Of a stretch of 64,000 nucleotides of DNA, positions 8,092-15,626 are shown in pieces (within the stretch, counting starts at the first letter, position 1; each line of letters begins with the position of its first letter). The translations under genes and the position numbers were made by a program. The notes under the pieces were generated by a model. It searched no databases. It was given only the letters and a program-made list of their open reading frames with translations, and was not told the DNA's origin. Origin of the DNA: Pedobacter africanus (GTDB taxonomy: Bacteria > Bacteroidota > Bacteroidia > Sphingobacteriales > Sphingobacteriaceae); contig NZ_FWXT01000001.1 of the NCBI RefSeq assembly GCF_900176535.1, forward strand, positions 2,418,001 through 2,482,000. The letters are read 5' to 3'.

Positions 8092-9507
8092 TTATCTGCT
8101 GTAACCTGGGTTCTGTTCACCTGTTTTTGGGTTTTGCAAAAACTCGGCTTTAGGTATCGGTAGTATATATTGAATTTTATTGGTGATGGTTGGCCTCAGT
8201 TGTTGTACCATGGCAAATGGCAAGCGCAATAAAGCCATCCACTCTATACCATCCTCGCCTACCATGTTCCTCACATATTCCAGATAAATTTGTCTCAGCA
8301 GCTCATCGGTCGTGTTCGCAGCATCTACCGCCGTAAAATCAGTTAGGCCAGATTTGCTCAATACTTCCTTGAGCCTGGTTTTAGCCGGCGCAAGTGCTCC
8401 GCCAGAACGCACCATGGCTTCTGCCTGCATCAGATACACTTCGGTCAAACGGAATGCATAAGCGGTTTCAGATACAACTGTAGATATCCGGGTTGGCTGT
8501 ACAAATTTGATAAAATAATTGAAGGCACTGGTTCTGTATTGAGTACCAATGATCCAGGCTTTGCGCGGGTCGTTGTTGTATAAATTAATCAGGTTTTGAT
8601 TGGCACCATAGATAAAGGAGCGACCGATAAAATTACCACTCATGTTCTCATAAACCTGGTCCTGGTTGGCCTGTGGCTTAATGCCCAGCATCACCTCCGT
8701 ACTGGCAAGCCCCTTTGTATAGAACAGGTCCCTGAGGTTAGGTTCCAGAGCATACGGTCCTTCATTAATAATGCTGTTGGCTAAAGTTACGGTTTGAGCG
8801 TAGTCATCGCCCTGCCCGCGGCTAAGCAGTACCCGCATTTTCAAGGCCATTGCGGTCCACTTACCGGCATATACATTCGGGCCGGTAACCGGTGCATTGG
8901 CAATGGCATAATCTATATCTGTAAGGATAAAATCATAGCATTCCTTAACAGTCCCTCTCGCTTTGTCTTTATTGGTCAATGTAATGAACTGGTCCTGAAT
9001 AATTACCCCATAGGCGCTATTGACGTCAAACCACTGTCCAAAATAGCTCAGCAGCTTAAAATGCCCATAGGCCCTAAGGAACCTGGCTTCACCCAATATT
9101 TGTTGTTTTTTTCCGGCCACAAATTTGTTATCGGCAAGGCCCTCTACCGCACCAATCACGCCGTTTGCAGCATTCACCAGGCTATAGTAGCGCCCCCATT
9201 GCGAGATATAACCGGTATTGTCAAAGGCATTGATCTCGTCATTAGCGCCCCCGTTACCGGTAGCATCAACCAGGTATCCACTAAATCTGCCGCCCATGAT
9301 CTGGTTAACAGACCAATCTGTGCGGGTATTGCTGGCATTTGCAAAGCGAAAGTAAACCCCGTTTAGTGCTACAATTGCCGAAGGCTGGTCTGTAATGGCA
9401 TTCCCTTCTACTTTTGCATTATCCGGAAGCTTGTCCAGCTGTTTTTTACATCCAAAAGGCATAAAAAGTCCGGCCATTAGTAACGCATATATAAATATCT
9501 TCTTCAT
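8092..9507 (-). CDS. SusD/RagB family nutrient-binding lipoprotein
   Basis: 471 residues. The N-terminus is a lipoprotein signal with Cys20 (GLFMPFGC-KKQLDKLP), so it is outer-membrane anchored and probably surface-exposed. The SusD hallmarks are visible: ALNGVYFRFAN helix, AEARFLRAYGHFKLLSYFG, and the C-terminal AYAFRLTEVYLMQAEAMVR and the late GYSR end. SusD proteins form a lid over a SusC barrel and capture the substrate. The gene is 10 bases downstream of the partner SusC. Neighbours include no glycan-degrading enzyme, so the substrate cannot be named. Confidence 0.93.
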   Translation of the reverse strand: MKKIFIYALLMAGLFMPFGCKKQLDKLPDNAKVEGNAITDQPSAIVALNGVYFRFANASNTRTDWSVNQIMGGRFSGYLVDATGNGGANDEINAFDNTGYISQWGRYYSLVNAANGVIGAVEGLADNKFVAGKKQQILGEARFLRAYGHFKLLSYFGQWFDVNSAYGVIIQDQFITLTNKDKARGTVKECYDFILTDIDYAIANAPVTGPNVYAGKWTAMALKMRVLLSRGQGDDYAQTVTLANSIINEGPYALEPNLRDLFYTKGLASTEVMLGIKPQANQDQVYENMSGNFIGRSFIYGANQNLINLYNNDPRKAWIIGTQYRTSAFNYFIKFVQPTRISTVVSETAYAFRLTEVYLMQAEAMVRSGGALAPAKTRLKEVLSKSGLTDFTAVDAANTTDELLRQIYLEYVRNMVGEDGIEWMALLRLPFAMVQQLRPTITNKIQYILPIPKAEFLQNPKTGEQNPGYSR

Positions 9508-9517
9508 TTTCTTAATC

Positions 9518-12500
9518 TTAAAATCCTACTCTGAAACCAATAGTATACTGTTTTACAGTCGGGTACATGCTGGCATCGCTCGAGCCATTGATGAGACTGT
9601 AAGGGTCATTGCTTACCTCTGGGTCTGGCCCCGGGTAATTGCTGATGGTGAACACATTTGTGGCCGAAACATAAATCGAAGCCGACTGCAGCCTCATCCT
9701 TTCCATAAAAGATTTGTTTAGCTGATAGGAAAGCGACACACTTTTGAGTTTCAGGAAAGATCCGTCGTACAGGTTATTGCTTGAAGTACCAATCTGTCCG
9801 TTTTGCCCATAAATTACCCTTGGTCTGTCAGAAGTTGGATTCTCAGGTGTCCAGCGACCTAATATCCTTGCATTTTTATTGCTCAGGTTGGTCACTTTCT
9901 GGTTCTGGATATCGGCCAGATACAGGATTTTGCTTCCATAAGTAAAGTTAAACAAACTGATTAAAGAGAAATTCTTATAATTCAGCGTATTGGTATAACC
10001 GCCATAAAATTTAGGCTCTGCATTTCCAATAACCAGTGTGGTGCTCGGAAAACCGCCAGGTTGGTTAATGTCAAACATTGGATCGCCGATGTTCAGGTAA
10101 GGGGATATAAAAGGGTTTAAAGAAAATTCTTTTTTATAGGCGGCCAGTTGTTCCGCATCTCTGATAATGCCCCTGAAATGTGAACCATAAAACAGGCCTA
10201 TCGGATTGCCTTCCCGGATGATGGTATTGCCCAGGTAAGCACCAGACACACTAGGATCAGAAAAATCAGTATTGATATTGGTTACCATGCTCCTGTTAAA
10301 GGATATATTGATGGCACCGTTCCATGAAAAGTCTTTATGGCGTATATAATCGCCCCTTACGTCTATTTCCAGCCCCCGGTTTCTGATACTGGCCAGGTTG
10401 GCGTAAACACTGCCGTAAGAAGAGCTTGGCTGCAGTGCCTGGTTAAATAATAACCCCGTTGTTTTCTTTTCGTAGATGCCCAGCTCGGCCATTAACCTGG
10501 ATTTGAACATGGAGAAGTTAATTCCTGCATCTTTTTGCAAGGTAGACTCCCATTTGATGGTGTTGTTACCCAGTTGCGAGGGTACCAGTGCATTCAGGCC
10601 ATTATAGGTAGCAGGGGTATAAAGGGTACGGAACATGTGGTCGCCAATGTTTTGAGTCCCGGTGTAACCGGCACTGGCCCTTATTTTCAGGTCATCAATC
10701 CAGCTCACAGACTTCATGAAATTTTCCTGCGAAATGCGCCAGGCCAGGCCTGCCGAAGGGAAAATAGCAGTACGGTTACGGGCGGGAAACTTGGAAGAGG
10801 CATCAGAACGGCCAGTAATGGTAAACAAATAGCGTTCTTTTAAAGCGTAGTTTAACCTTGCATAAAAACTCAGCAAGGAGTTCTGGCTGGAATAAGCCAC
10901 CGATGGAAGGGTAATGGCCGCCGATGACAGGTCATTCAGTATAAAGTCGTCAGGAAAGCCCTGCCCCGATGCCTGAAAAGTCCGGCTATTGTCTTTTTGC
11001 CAGGTTGTACCGGCAACTACATCAATACGGTTGTCTTCATTAAACTGATTGTTATAGGTTAATGTGTTGTCGAAAAACAAGCTTACAGATTCTGTCTGAC
11101 CTTGTGAGGCAATTCCGTTATTGGAGGATGCGGCACCACCACTGGTGGCCACAAGGGCATTGCTTGGTGAATAATTCCTTTGGTGATAGGAATTGTAGTT
11201 CACAGAGGCAATGCTCTTAAACTTGAGGTCCTTGGTAAATTCATATTCTACGGCCAACGAGCCCAGCACCATGGCGTTTTTTCCCTTATTGATCCCCCCA
11301 ATTAAAGCAAGCGGATTTTGAAGCCCCGACGACGCAAAAGCACCAAGCTGATTGCCATTAAAAGCATTCACAGAACCATCTTCATTGTAAGGGGCAAAAG
11401 TAGGCGGTGCCAGTAAGGCCTGGGTATACGCTCCGTTGGTAATGTTATTTACTGTAAAGCCATAGTCTATATTGGTTGTGGTACGCAGTTTACTGGTAAT
11501 GTTATTATCCAGGTTTAGCTTGCCAGACAAACGGTTAAAATCAGTCCCTTTAATCACCCCTTTGGAATTGGTATAAGAAAGAGAGGTATAATAGCGCGAA
11601 GCCTTACCCCCGCCCCGTACTGAAAAATCAGCGTTTTGCATTAGGGCTGTACGCAATACCAGGCCGAGCCAATCTGTGTTTGCCGTTCCAAGAAAGTTTG
11701 GTGTATTCAGGATATTGACTGCCGTAGGATTAACCGGCCCCATAGGAAATTGCGGAGGGGGCGAATTGACCAGGTTTCTGGCGGACTCTGTCATGATGAG
11801 CTTATACTCTTCGGCATTCAGCAGTTTTTCTTTTCTTGGCTCAGATGCACCAGTATAGTAATTAAACTCAATGACCGGCTTTTGCTCATTTCTTCCTCTT
11901 TTTGTGGTAATGATGACTACTCCATTTGCCGCTTTTGAACCATAAATGGCTGTTGAAGAAGCATCCTTTAAAATGTCAATGGATTCAATGTCGTTAATAT
12001 TTAAGCCGCCCAAACTGTTTAGCCCCCTTGCAAAAGAGCTGCTGATAGAGTTGGCACCGTTATCTGATCCCGATAGCGGGTTTACAATTTCACTCTGGCT
12101 TTCGATGTACCTGTTCTGGATGGTGACCTGTATGCCGTCTATAATGTACAAAGGATCATTACCCCCCAATATCGATGTTCCTCCCCTGATCTTAATCCGG
12201 GCCACGCCACCCGGCGAACCATCGCCCTGGGTTACCTGAACGCCTGCGGCTTTACCCGATAAGGCCTGATCTATACTGGTAAAGGGCACATCCTTAACAT
12301 CGTTGATGTTTACAGAGGCTACAGAACCTGTTAAATCCTTTCTTTTGGTAGTTCCATACCCTACCACTACAACGTCCTGCAGTTTTGAGTTGTCTGTTTT
12401 TAAACGGATAACCTTTATCCCCTCGCTTACTTTAAGTTCCTGTGGTATAAAGCCGATAAAGGAAACTGTAACAACAGCATTTTCGTCAACATTTCTGAGC

Positions 12501-13009
12501 GAGAAATAACCGTTCGCATCAGTAACTGTAGCTTGTTTTGTTCCTTTTACCTTAACACTTGCGCCAATCAGCGGGTTTCCGGTATCATCAACAACCTGCG
12601 CATTTATATCTACAGATTTTATGTAATTGAGGAACCTGTCAAAAACAGTTTCCTTAACCTGCGTTACAATTATGGTTTTGTTCCTGATGGTATAGGTAAG
12701 GCTTTGTCCCTCAAAGATGTAGTCCAGTACGTTTTTCAAAGGTTCATTTTTAACATCGATGGTTACCGCCGCTGTTTTGCTCAGCATGGCATTAAGGTAA
12801 ACGAAATCATAGCCGCTTTGCCTGGTGATCTGATCAAAGATCTGGTATAAAGAAGCGTTCTTTTCTTTCAGACTGATGTTCTGGGCATTTGCCCCTAAGC
12901 TGACCTGTATAAATGCAGTAATCAGTAAAACAAAAGTTAGTTTCATCGTCAACAGTAATTTACTCATGTAACCCGGAGGTTTACATAAGGGTTTAGTATA
13001 AAATTTCAT
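9518..13009 (-). CDS. SusC/RagA TonB-linked outer-membrane receptor with STN signalling domain
   Basis: 1163 residues. The order is: signal segment to about residue 43; an STN (secretin/TonB short N-terminal) domain at about 45-115; a carboxypeptidase-regulatory-like domain at about 135-210 (GNPLIGASVKVKGT); a plug domain from about 215 (VVVGYGTTKRKDLTGSVA, then GVQVTQGDGSPGG and PLYIIDG); and a 22-strand barrel ending in the terminal aromatic FRVGF. The STN domain is what touches FecR-type anti-sigma factors, matching the adjacent FecR and ECF sigma genes. It imports a substrate bound by the SusD downstream. Length is normal for STN-bearing SusC. Confidence 0.95.
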   Translation of the reverse strand: MKFYTKPLCKPPGYMSKLLLTMKLTFVLLITAFIQVSLGANAQNISLKEKNASLYQIFDQITRQSGYDFVYLNAMLSKTAAVTIDVKNEPLKNVLDYIFEGQSLTYTIRNKTIIVTQVKETVFDRFLNYIKSVDINAQVVDDTGNPLIGASVKVKGTKQATVTDANGYFSLRNVDENAVVTVSFIGFIPQELKVSEGIKVIRLKTDNSKLQDVVVVGYGTTKRKDLTGSVASVNINDVKDVPFTSIDQALSGKAAGVQVTQGDGSPGGVARIKIRGGTSILGGNDPLYIIDGIQVTIQNRYIESQSEIVNPLSGSDNGANSISSSFARGLNSLGGLNINDIESIDILKDASSTAIYGSKAANGVVIITTKRGRNEQKPVIEFNYYTGASEPRKEKLLNAEEYKLIMTESARNLVNSPPPQFPMGPVNPTAVNILNTPNFLGTANTDWLGLVLRTALMQNADFSVRGGGKASRYYTSLSYTNSKGVIKGTDFNRLSGKLNLDNNITSKLRTTTNIDYGFTVNNITNGAYTQALLAPPTFAPYNEDGSVNAFNGNQLGAFASSGLQNPLALIGGINKGKNAMVLGSLAVEYEFTKDLKFKSIASVNYNSYHQRNYSPSNALVATSGGAASSNNGIASQGQTESVSLFFDNTLTYNNQFNEDNRIDVVAGTTWQKDNSRTFQASGQGFPDDFILNDLSSAAITLPSVAYSSQNSLLSFYARLNYALKERYLFTITGRSDASSKFPARNRTAIFPSAGLAWRISQENFMKSVSWIDDLKIRASAGYTGTQNIGDHMFRTLYTPATYNGLNALVPSQLGNNTIKWESTLQKDAGINFSMFKSRLMAELGIYEKKTTGLLFNQALQPSSSYGSVYANLASIRNRGLEIDVRGDYIRHKDFSWNGAINISFNRSMVTNINTDFSDPSVSGAYLGNTIIREGNPIGLFYGSHFRGIIRDAEQLAAYKKEFSLNPFISPYLNIGDPMFDINQPGGFPSTTLVIGNAEPKFYGGYTNTLNYKNFSLISLFNFTYGSKILYLADIQNQKVTNLSNKNARILGRWTPENPTSDRPRVIYGQNGQIGTSSNNLYDGSFLKLKSVSLSYQLNKSFMERMRLQSASIYVSATNVFTISNYPGPDPEVSNDPYSLINGSSDASMYPTVKQYTIGFRVGF

Positions 13010-13139
13010 ACTTTAGTGGTTTGGGTTTTGTTGTAATAAGTGTTCTGGCATTATATTCAATAGGTTAATCCAAAAAATCTGCCGGGGGTATTTGCAGTAC
13101 CCCTGGCTATTTAAAGGATAACCGTTAGGGTAAGTAACA

Positions 13140-14270
13140 TTACGGCATAACGATAATCCTCCTTCCTTCAATCTTAAACTGTACATGATCTGTTAATTCA
13201 AGGATTTCCAGCAATTCTGCTATGTTCGCAAAACGCGATGTGCGGCCGCCAAATTTTTCTTTGGACGGGCTGCCCTTGTACTCAATCTCTACATTATACC
13301 ATCTGGCTACCTGACGCATAATGCTTTCGATATTGGCATTGGCAAATATGAATTTTCCGTCTTTCCAGGCCACATATTGCTCTGGGTTAACCTTACTGAC
13401 TTTAAATCCCCCGTTTGCTGCAGGGCTGGCCTGCTGCCCGGGCTTAAGCAATACCTCGCGATCAGAATTAGGTTTTAACACCCGAACACTGCCTTCAAGC
13501 AAAGTGGTGGTCGTACCAGGCTCATCCTGGTAAGCGTTGATGTTAAAATGCGTACCCAAAACCTCTGTAACCTGCCCATTGCTTTCTACGCGAAAAGGTG
13601 CTTTCGGATTTTTTGCCACTTCAAAATAGGCTTCCCCCTTTAGCTGTACCTTTCGTTCAGCGCCATTAAATACTGCCGGATAATGTAGGGAAGAAGCGGC
13701 ATTCAACCACACTTTAGTCCCATCCGATAAAGTAATCTGGTAAGTCCCTCCACGTGGAGTAGTAAGGGCAAGTACTGCATTATCCCCTCGCGCTCCCCGT
13801 GGTAGAGAGGGCTGCAAGCCTGAAAGGGGGCTTCCATCATCATACTTTAAGTCTTCTCCTACAACTACTCCATTTTTCGCTTCACTTAAGGCTATCACTT
13901 TGCCGTTAGCCAATGTTATGGTGGCTTTGTTCATCCCTGGAACAATATGGCTGGCCTTTGCCATATCTCTCAGCCTGGGCTTACTTGCTTCTATATAAAA
14001 ATACAGCCCAAACACAATCAGCGCAATTGCTGCTGCAAACCCTGGCCACAGCCTTAGCCTTTTTGGGGCAGGCCTTGTTGCTAAACCAGAAAGTTCCTTG
14101 GTAGCCTGCCAGATTTCTTCTTTTAGCCCTAAGAAATTAAGCTCTTTTGCCGAGAACTCGTGCTTCTTTGACTCCTGCAGGTACCAATTGTCCAACCAGG
14201 CTTTTTCCCTGGCACTTGCCTGGCCTAGATTGTATCTTTCAATAATAGCTTTAGCTTGCTCCTTGTTCAT
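13140..14270 (-). CDS. FecR family anti-sigma factor
   Basis: 376 residues. A cytoplasmic N-terminal part (about 1-70) should bind the sigma factor. One membrane helix lies at about 75-95 (FAAAIALIVFGLYFYI). The periplasmic FecR domain includes TTPRGGTYQITLSDGTKVWL and GEAYFEVAKNPKAPFRV, and a C-terminal STN-like DUF4974 domain starts near IESIMRQVARWYNVEIEY. Such proteins relay occupancy of the outer-membrane receptor to the ECF sigma factor. It sits between the sigma gene (109 bases upstream) and susC (130 bases downstream); both gaps may contain promoters. Confidence 0.93.
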   Translation of the reverse strand: MNKEQAKAIIERYNLGQASAREKAWLDNWYLQESKKHEFSAKELNFLGLKEEIWQATKELSGLATRPAPKRLRLWPGFAAAIALIVFGLYFYIEASKPRLRDMAKASHIVPGMNKATITLANGKVIALSEAKNGVVVGEDLKYDDGSPLSGLQPSLPRGARGDNAVLALTTPRGGTYQITLSDGTKVWLNAASSLHYPAVFNGAERKVQLKGEAYFEVAKNPKAPFRVESNGQVTEVLGTHFNINAYQDEPGTTTTLLEGSVRVLKPNSDREVLLKPGQQASPAANGGFKVSKVNPEQYVAWKDGKFIFANANIESIMRQVARWYNVEIEYKGSPSKEKFGGRTSRFANIAELLEILELTDHVQFKIEGRRIIVMP

Positions 14271-14379
14271 ACTTCCGTAATGGGCTGATTTACGAAAAGA
14301 ACAGCCGAAAGTAAATTTGGGGGTAGATAAAAAAAAAATAAATTTTTATGATGAGGTAAAAACCGTGTTAAACGGTATT

Positions 14380-14961
14380 TTAACGTAAAAAAAACAGCAC
14401 AAAAAACCCGGCTTGTGCCGAACGGATCTTAGGCTTTAAAATTTTAAGCGCATTTTGTATTTGCTTTTTTACAGTTTGATCAGAAATACCAAGTTTTTCT
14501 GCGATTTCTTTATGAGAAAGATTGTCCTTTCTGCTCAGTTCAAAAATTTCTTTCATTTTTGGAGGAAGATTTCGGATTTCTTCTTCTACAATTTCCAGCA
14601 ACTGTTTTTCATCCAGCAACGATGTTTCAGAACTTATATCCGTAATAAAACCGGCCACTGAACTCAGATAATCACTTCTAACTTTATTCTGGGCAATCAG
14701 GTTAAATACCCTGTTCCGTACCGCAATATACAAATGTCCGGACAACTTGGTATTGACATTCAGTGCAGCCGATTTTAGCCATAGGGCACTAAATACGTCC
14801 TGAAGCACGTCTTTTGAACTGTCTTCATCTTTCAGCATCCTGAAGGTATGAAAATACATTTCTGCCCAATAACGGTTATAGATTTCGGTAAATGCAAGGC
14901 GGTCTCCCTGTTTCAATAAAACAGTCAGTTTACTATCGCTAAAATCACTATAGGCTGGCAT
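14380..14961 (-). CDS. ECF RNA polymerase sigma factor (FecI-like)
   Basis: 193 residues. Region 2 (about residues 25-95) contains YNRYWAEMYFHTFRMLKDE and DVLQDVFSALW. Region 4 (about 135-185) carries LPPKMKEIFELSRKDNLSHKE and the helix-turn-helix IAEKLGISDQTVKKQI. It should direct transcription of the susC-susD-tlpA genes when released by the FecR protein encoded next to it. A TAnnTTCG box at 14989-14996 on the minus strand lies 28 bases upstream of its ATG. Confidence 0.93.
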   Translation of the reverse strand: MPAYSDFSDSKLTVLLKQGDRLAFTEIYNRYWAEMYFHTFRMLKDEDSSKDVLQDVFSALWLKSAALNVNTKLSGHLYIAVRNRVFNLIAQNKVRSDYLSSVAGFITDISSETSLLDEKQLLEIVEEEIRNLPPKMKEIFELSRKDNLSHKEIAEKLGISDQTVKKQIQNALKILKPKIRSAQAGFFVLFFLR

Positions 14962-14988
14962 TTTTTTACAGATCTGATACGATCAAAA

Positions 14989-14996
14989 CGAAAGTA
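14989..14996 (-). promoter_or_regulatory. Probable -7 box of the ECF sigma gene (TACTTTCG)
   Basis: TAnnTTCG variant of the Bacteroidota -7 element on the minus strand, predicting a 5' UTR of about 24 bases. The same variant occurs before ybaB and the M49 peptidase gene. No well-spaced -33 TTTG was seen. Confidence 0.4.
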
Positions 14997-15140
14997 GACT
15001 TTTTAATTGGCAATAAAAAATGAGAGTCTATGCCTCATTTCTTCAGCCAGCTGACTTACTTTGCTGGTTATAAATCGAAAAACCAGGCCATTGCATGGTC
15101 TTGGGAGTGCTGGCCGTCATTTTAGCACACACTAGCATGC

Positions 15141-15185
15141 AAAAGAAAAAACAATGCCCCGCAATCAGGTAGAATTGCAGGGCAT
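15141..15185 (-). terminator. Intrinsic terminator on the minus strand
   Basis: Stem of 12 bp with one mismatch (ATGCCCCGCAAT at 15154-15165 against ATTGCAGGGCAT at 15174-15185), 8-base loop. Read on the minus strand it is followed by a U-rich tract (TTGTTTTTTCTTTT, to about 15141). It ends the small transcript predicted from 15264 and would also stop read-through from the arginine operon into the sigma gene. Confidence 0.8.
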
Positions 15186-15251
15186 GTATAATCTAACAGC
15201 ATGAGGGGTACTGAAAACATCCATTTTCAGAGGGGCAAACATAGCGTTCAT
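15165..15251 (-). CDS. Candidate small gene: 28-residue peptide (too short for normal calling)
   Basis: ATG at 15251 and stop at 15165-15167 on the minus strand. The peptide begins MNAMFAPLKMDVF and ends RLYMPCNST, with four Met, one Cys and a short hydrophobic N-terminal half; I do not recognise it. Support comes from position. A full Bacteroidota promoter (TTTG, 20 bases, TACGTTTG) predicts transcription from about 15264, a 13-base 5' UTR in line with other genes here, and an intrinsic terminator begins within its last codons. AGG directly touches the ATG, so there is no properly spaced Shine-Dalgarno. The same transcript (about 120 nt) could instead be a non-coding RNA. Confidence 0.4.
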   Translation of the reverse strand: MNAMFAPLKMDVFSTPHAVRLYMPCNST

Positions 15252-15267
15252 CCTGTTGTTATGGCCG

Positions 15268-15299
15268 CAAACGTAGTTGTTGCTCCGGAGTGTTGCAAA
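15268..15299 (-). promoter_or_regulatory. Complete Bacteroidota promoter of the small transcript
   Basis: On the minus strand, TTTG at 15299-15296, a 20-base spacer, then TACGTTTG at 15275-15268, an exact match to TTTG-N19-21-TAnnTTTG. Predicted start about 15264. A second box, TATGTTTG at 15243-15236, lies inside the small ORF and could give a shorter RNA. Confidence 0.6.
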
Positions 15300-15303
15300 T
15301 CTT

Positions 15304-15333
15304 TTACGCGAACAGGCCATTTTCTTACGTGAA
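15304..15333. promoter_or_regulatory. Paired 9-bp direct repeats, LytTR-like spacing
   Basis: TTACGCGAA at 15304-15312 and TTACGTGAA at 15325-15333, separated by exactly 12 bases (21-bp period, two helical turns). They lie about 40-70 bases upstream of the predicted start of the minus-strand small transcript, where an activator would bind. LytTR-family response regulators are known to use two 9-bp repeats 12-13 bases apart; the match here is to spacing, not to a known consensus. Confidence 0.45.
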
Positions 15334-15473
15334 TGAAAATTTATGCGCTTAATTCGTCCTTCCTTTTAAAGTCGGTTGATTGACCCGACATCAATCATGG
15401 CAGATTATCTGCCCCCGCTAAATCAACTTACCAATCCTCTTTTGTTCTGAAATAGGTTAGGAAAAATACCTAA

Positions 15474-15546
15474 TTAAGGTCTGCTTAAGGTCTGCTTCGG
15501 GGCTTATTGGGATAAAAGGTGCCTTTTCCCATCCAGACCTTAAGCA
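15474..15546. repeat. Tandem and inverted copies of TTAAGGTCTG near the argH 3' end
   Basis: TTAAGGTCTGC occurs twice head to tail (15474-15484, 15485-15495). A perfect 13-bp inverted copy, CAGACCTTAAGCA at 15534-15546, pairs with 15482-15494. Between them is an inner hairpin (GGGATAAAAGG / CCTTTTCCC, one bulge). A further 6-bp hairpin is at 15550-15574. It could fold the 3' end of the arginine operon mRNA, or be a remnant of a small mobile element; no target-site duplication was identified. Confidence 0.5.
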
Positions 15547-15626
15547 ATCTTGGACCAGCTCTTGATTTGTCCAATAGTTGATGCCTGTTAGGCTGCAAGT
15601 AAAACCGAAGGCTAAAACAAAATACA

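Larger units (their letters stand above)
14962..15626. other. Gene-poor 665-base region between argH and the ECF sigma gene
   Basis: No conventional gene. From left to right: the sigma promoter (14989-14996); a minus-strand intrinsic terminator (15141-15185); a 28-codon minus-strand ORF (15165-15251); its promoter (-7 at 15268-15275, -33 at 15296-15299); two TTACGYGAA direct repeats (15304-15333); overlapping alternative hairpins (15371-15397); and tandem plus inverted copies of TTAAGGTCTG (15474-15546) with further hairpins to 15574, near the 3' end of argH. The density of structure is far above that of other gaps in the window. Confidence 0.6.
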
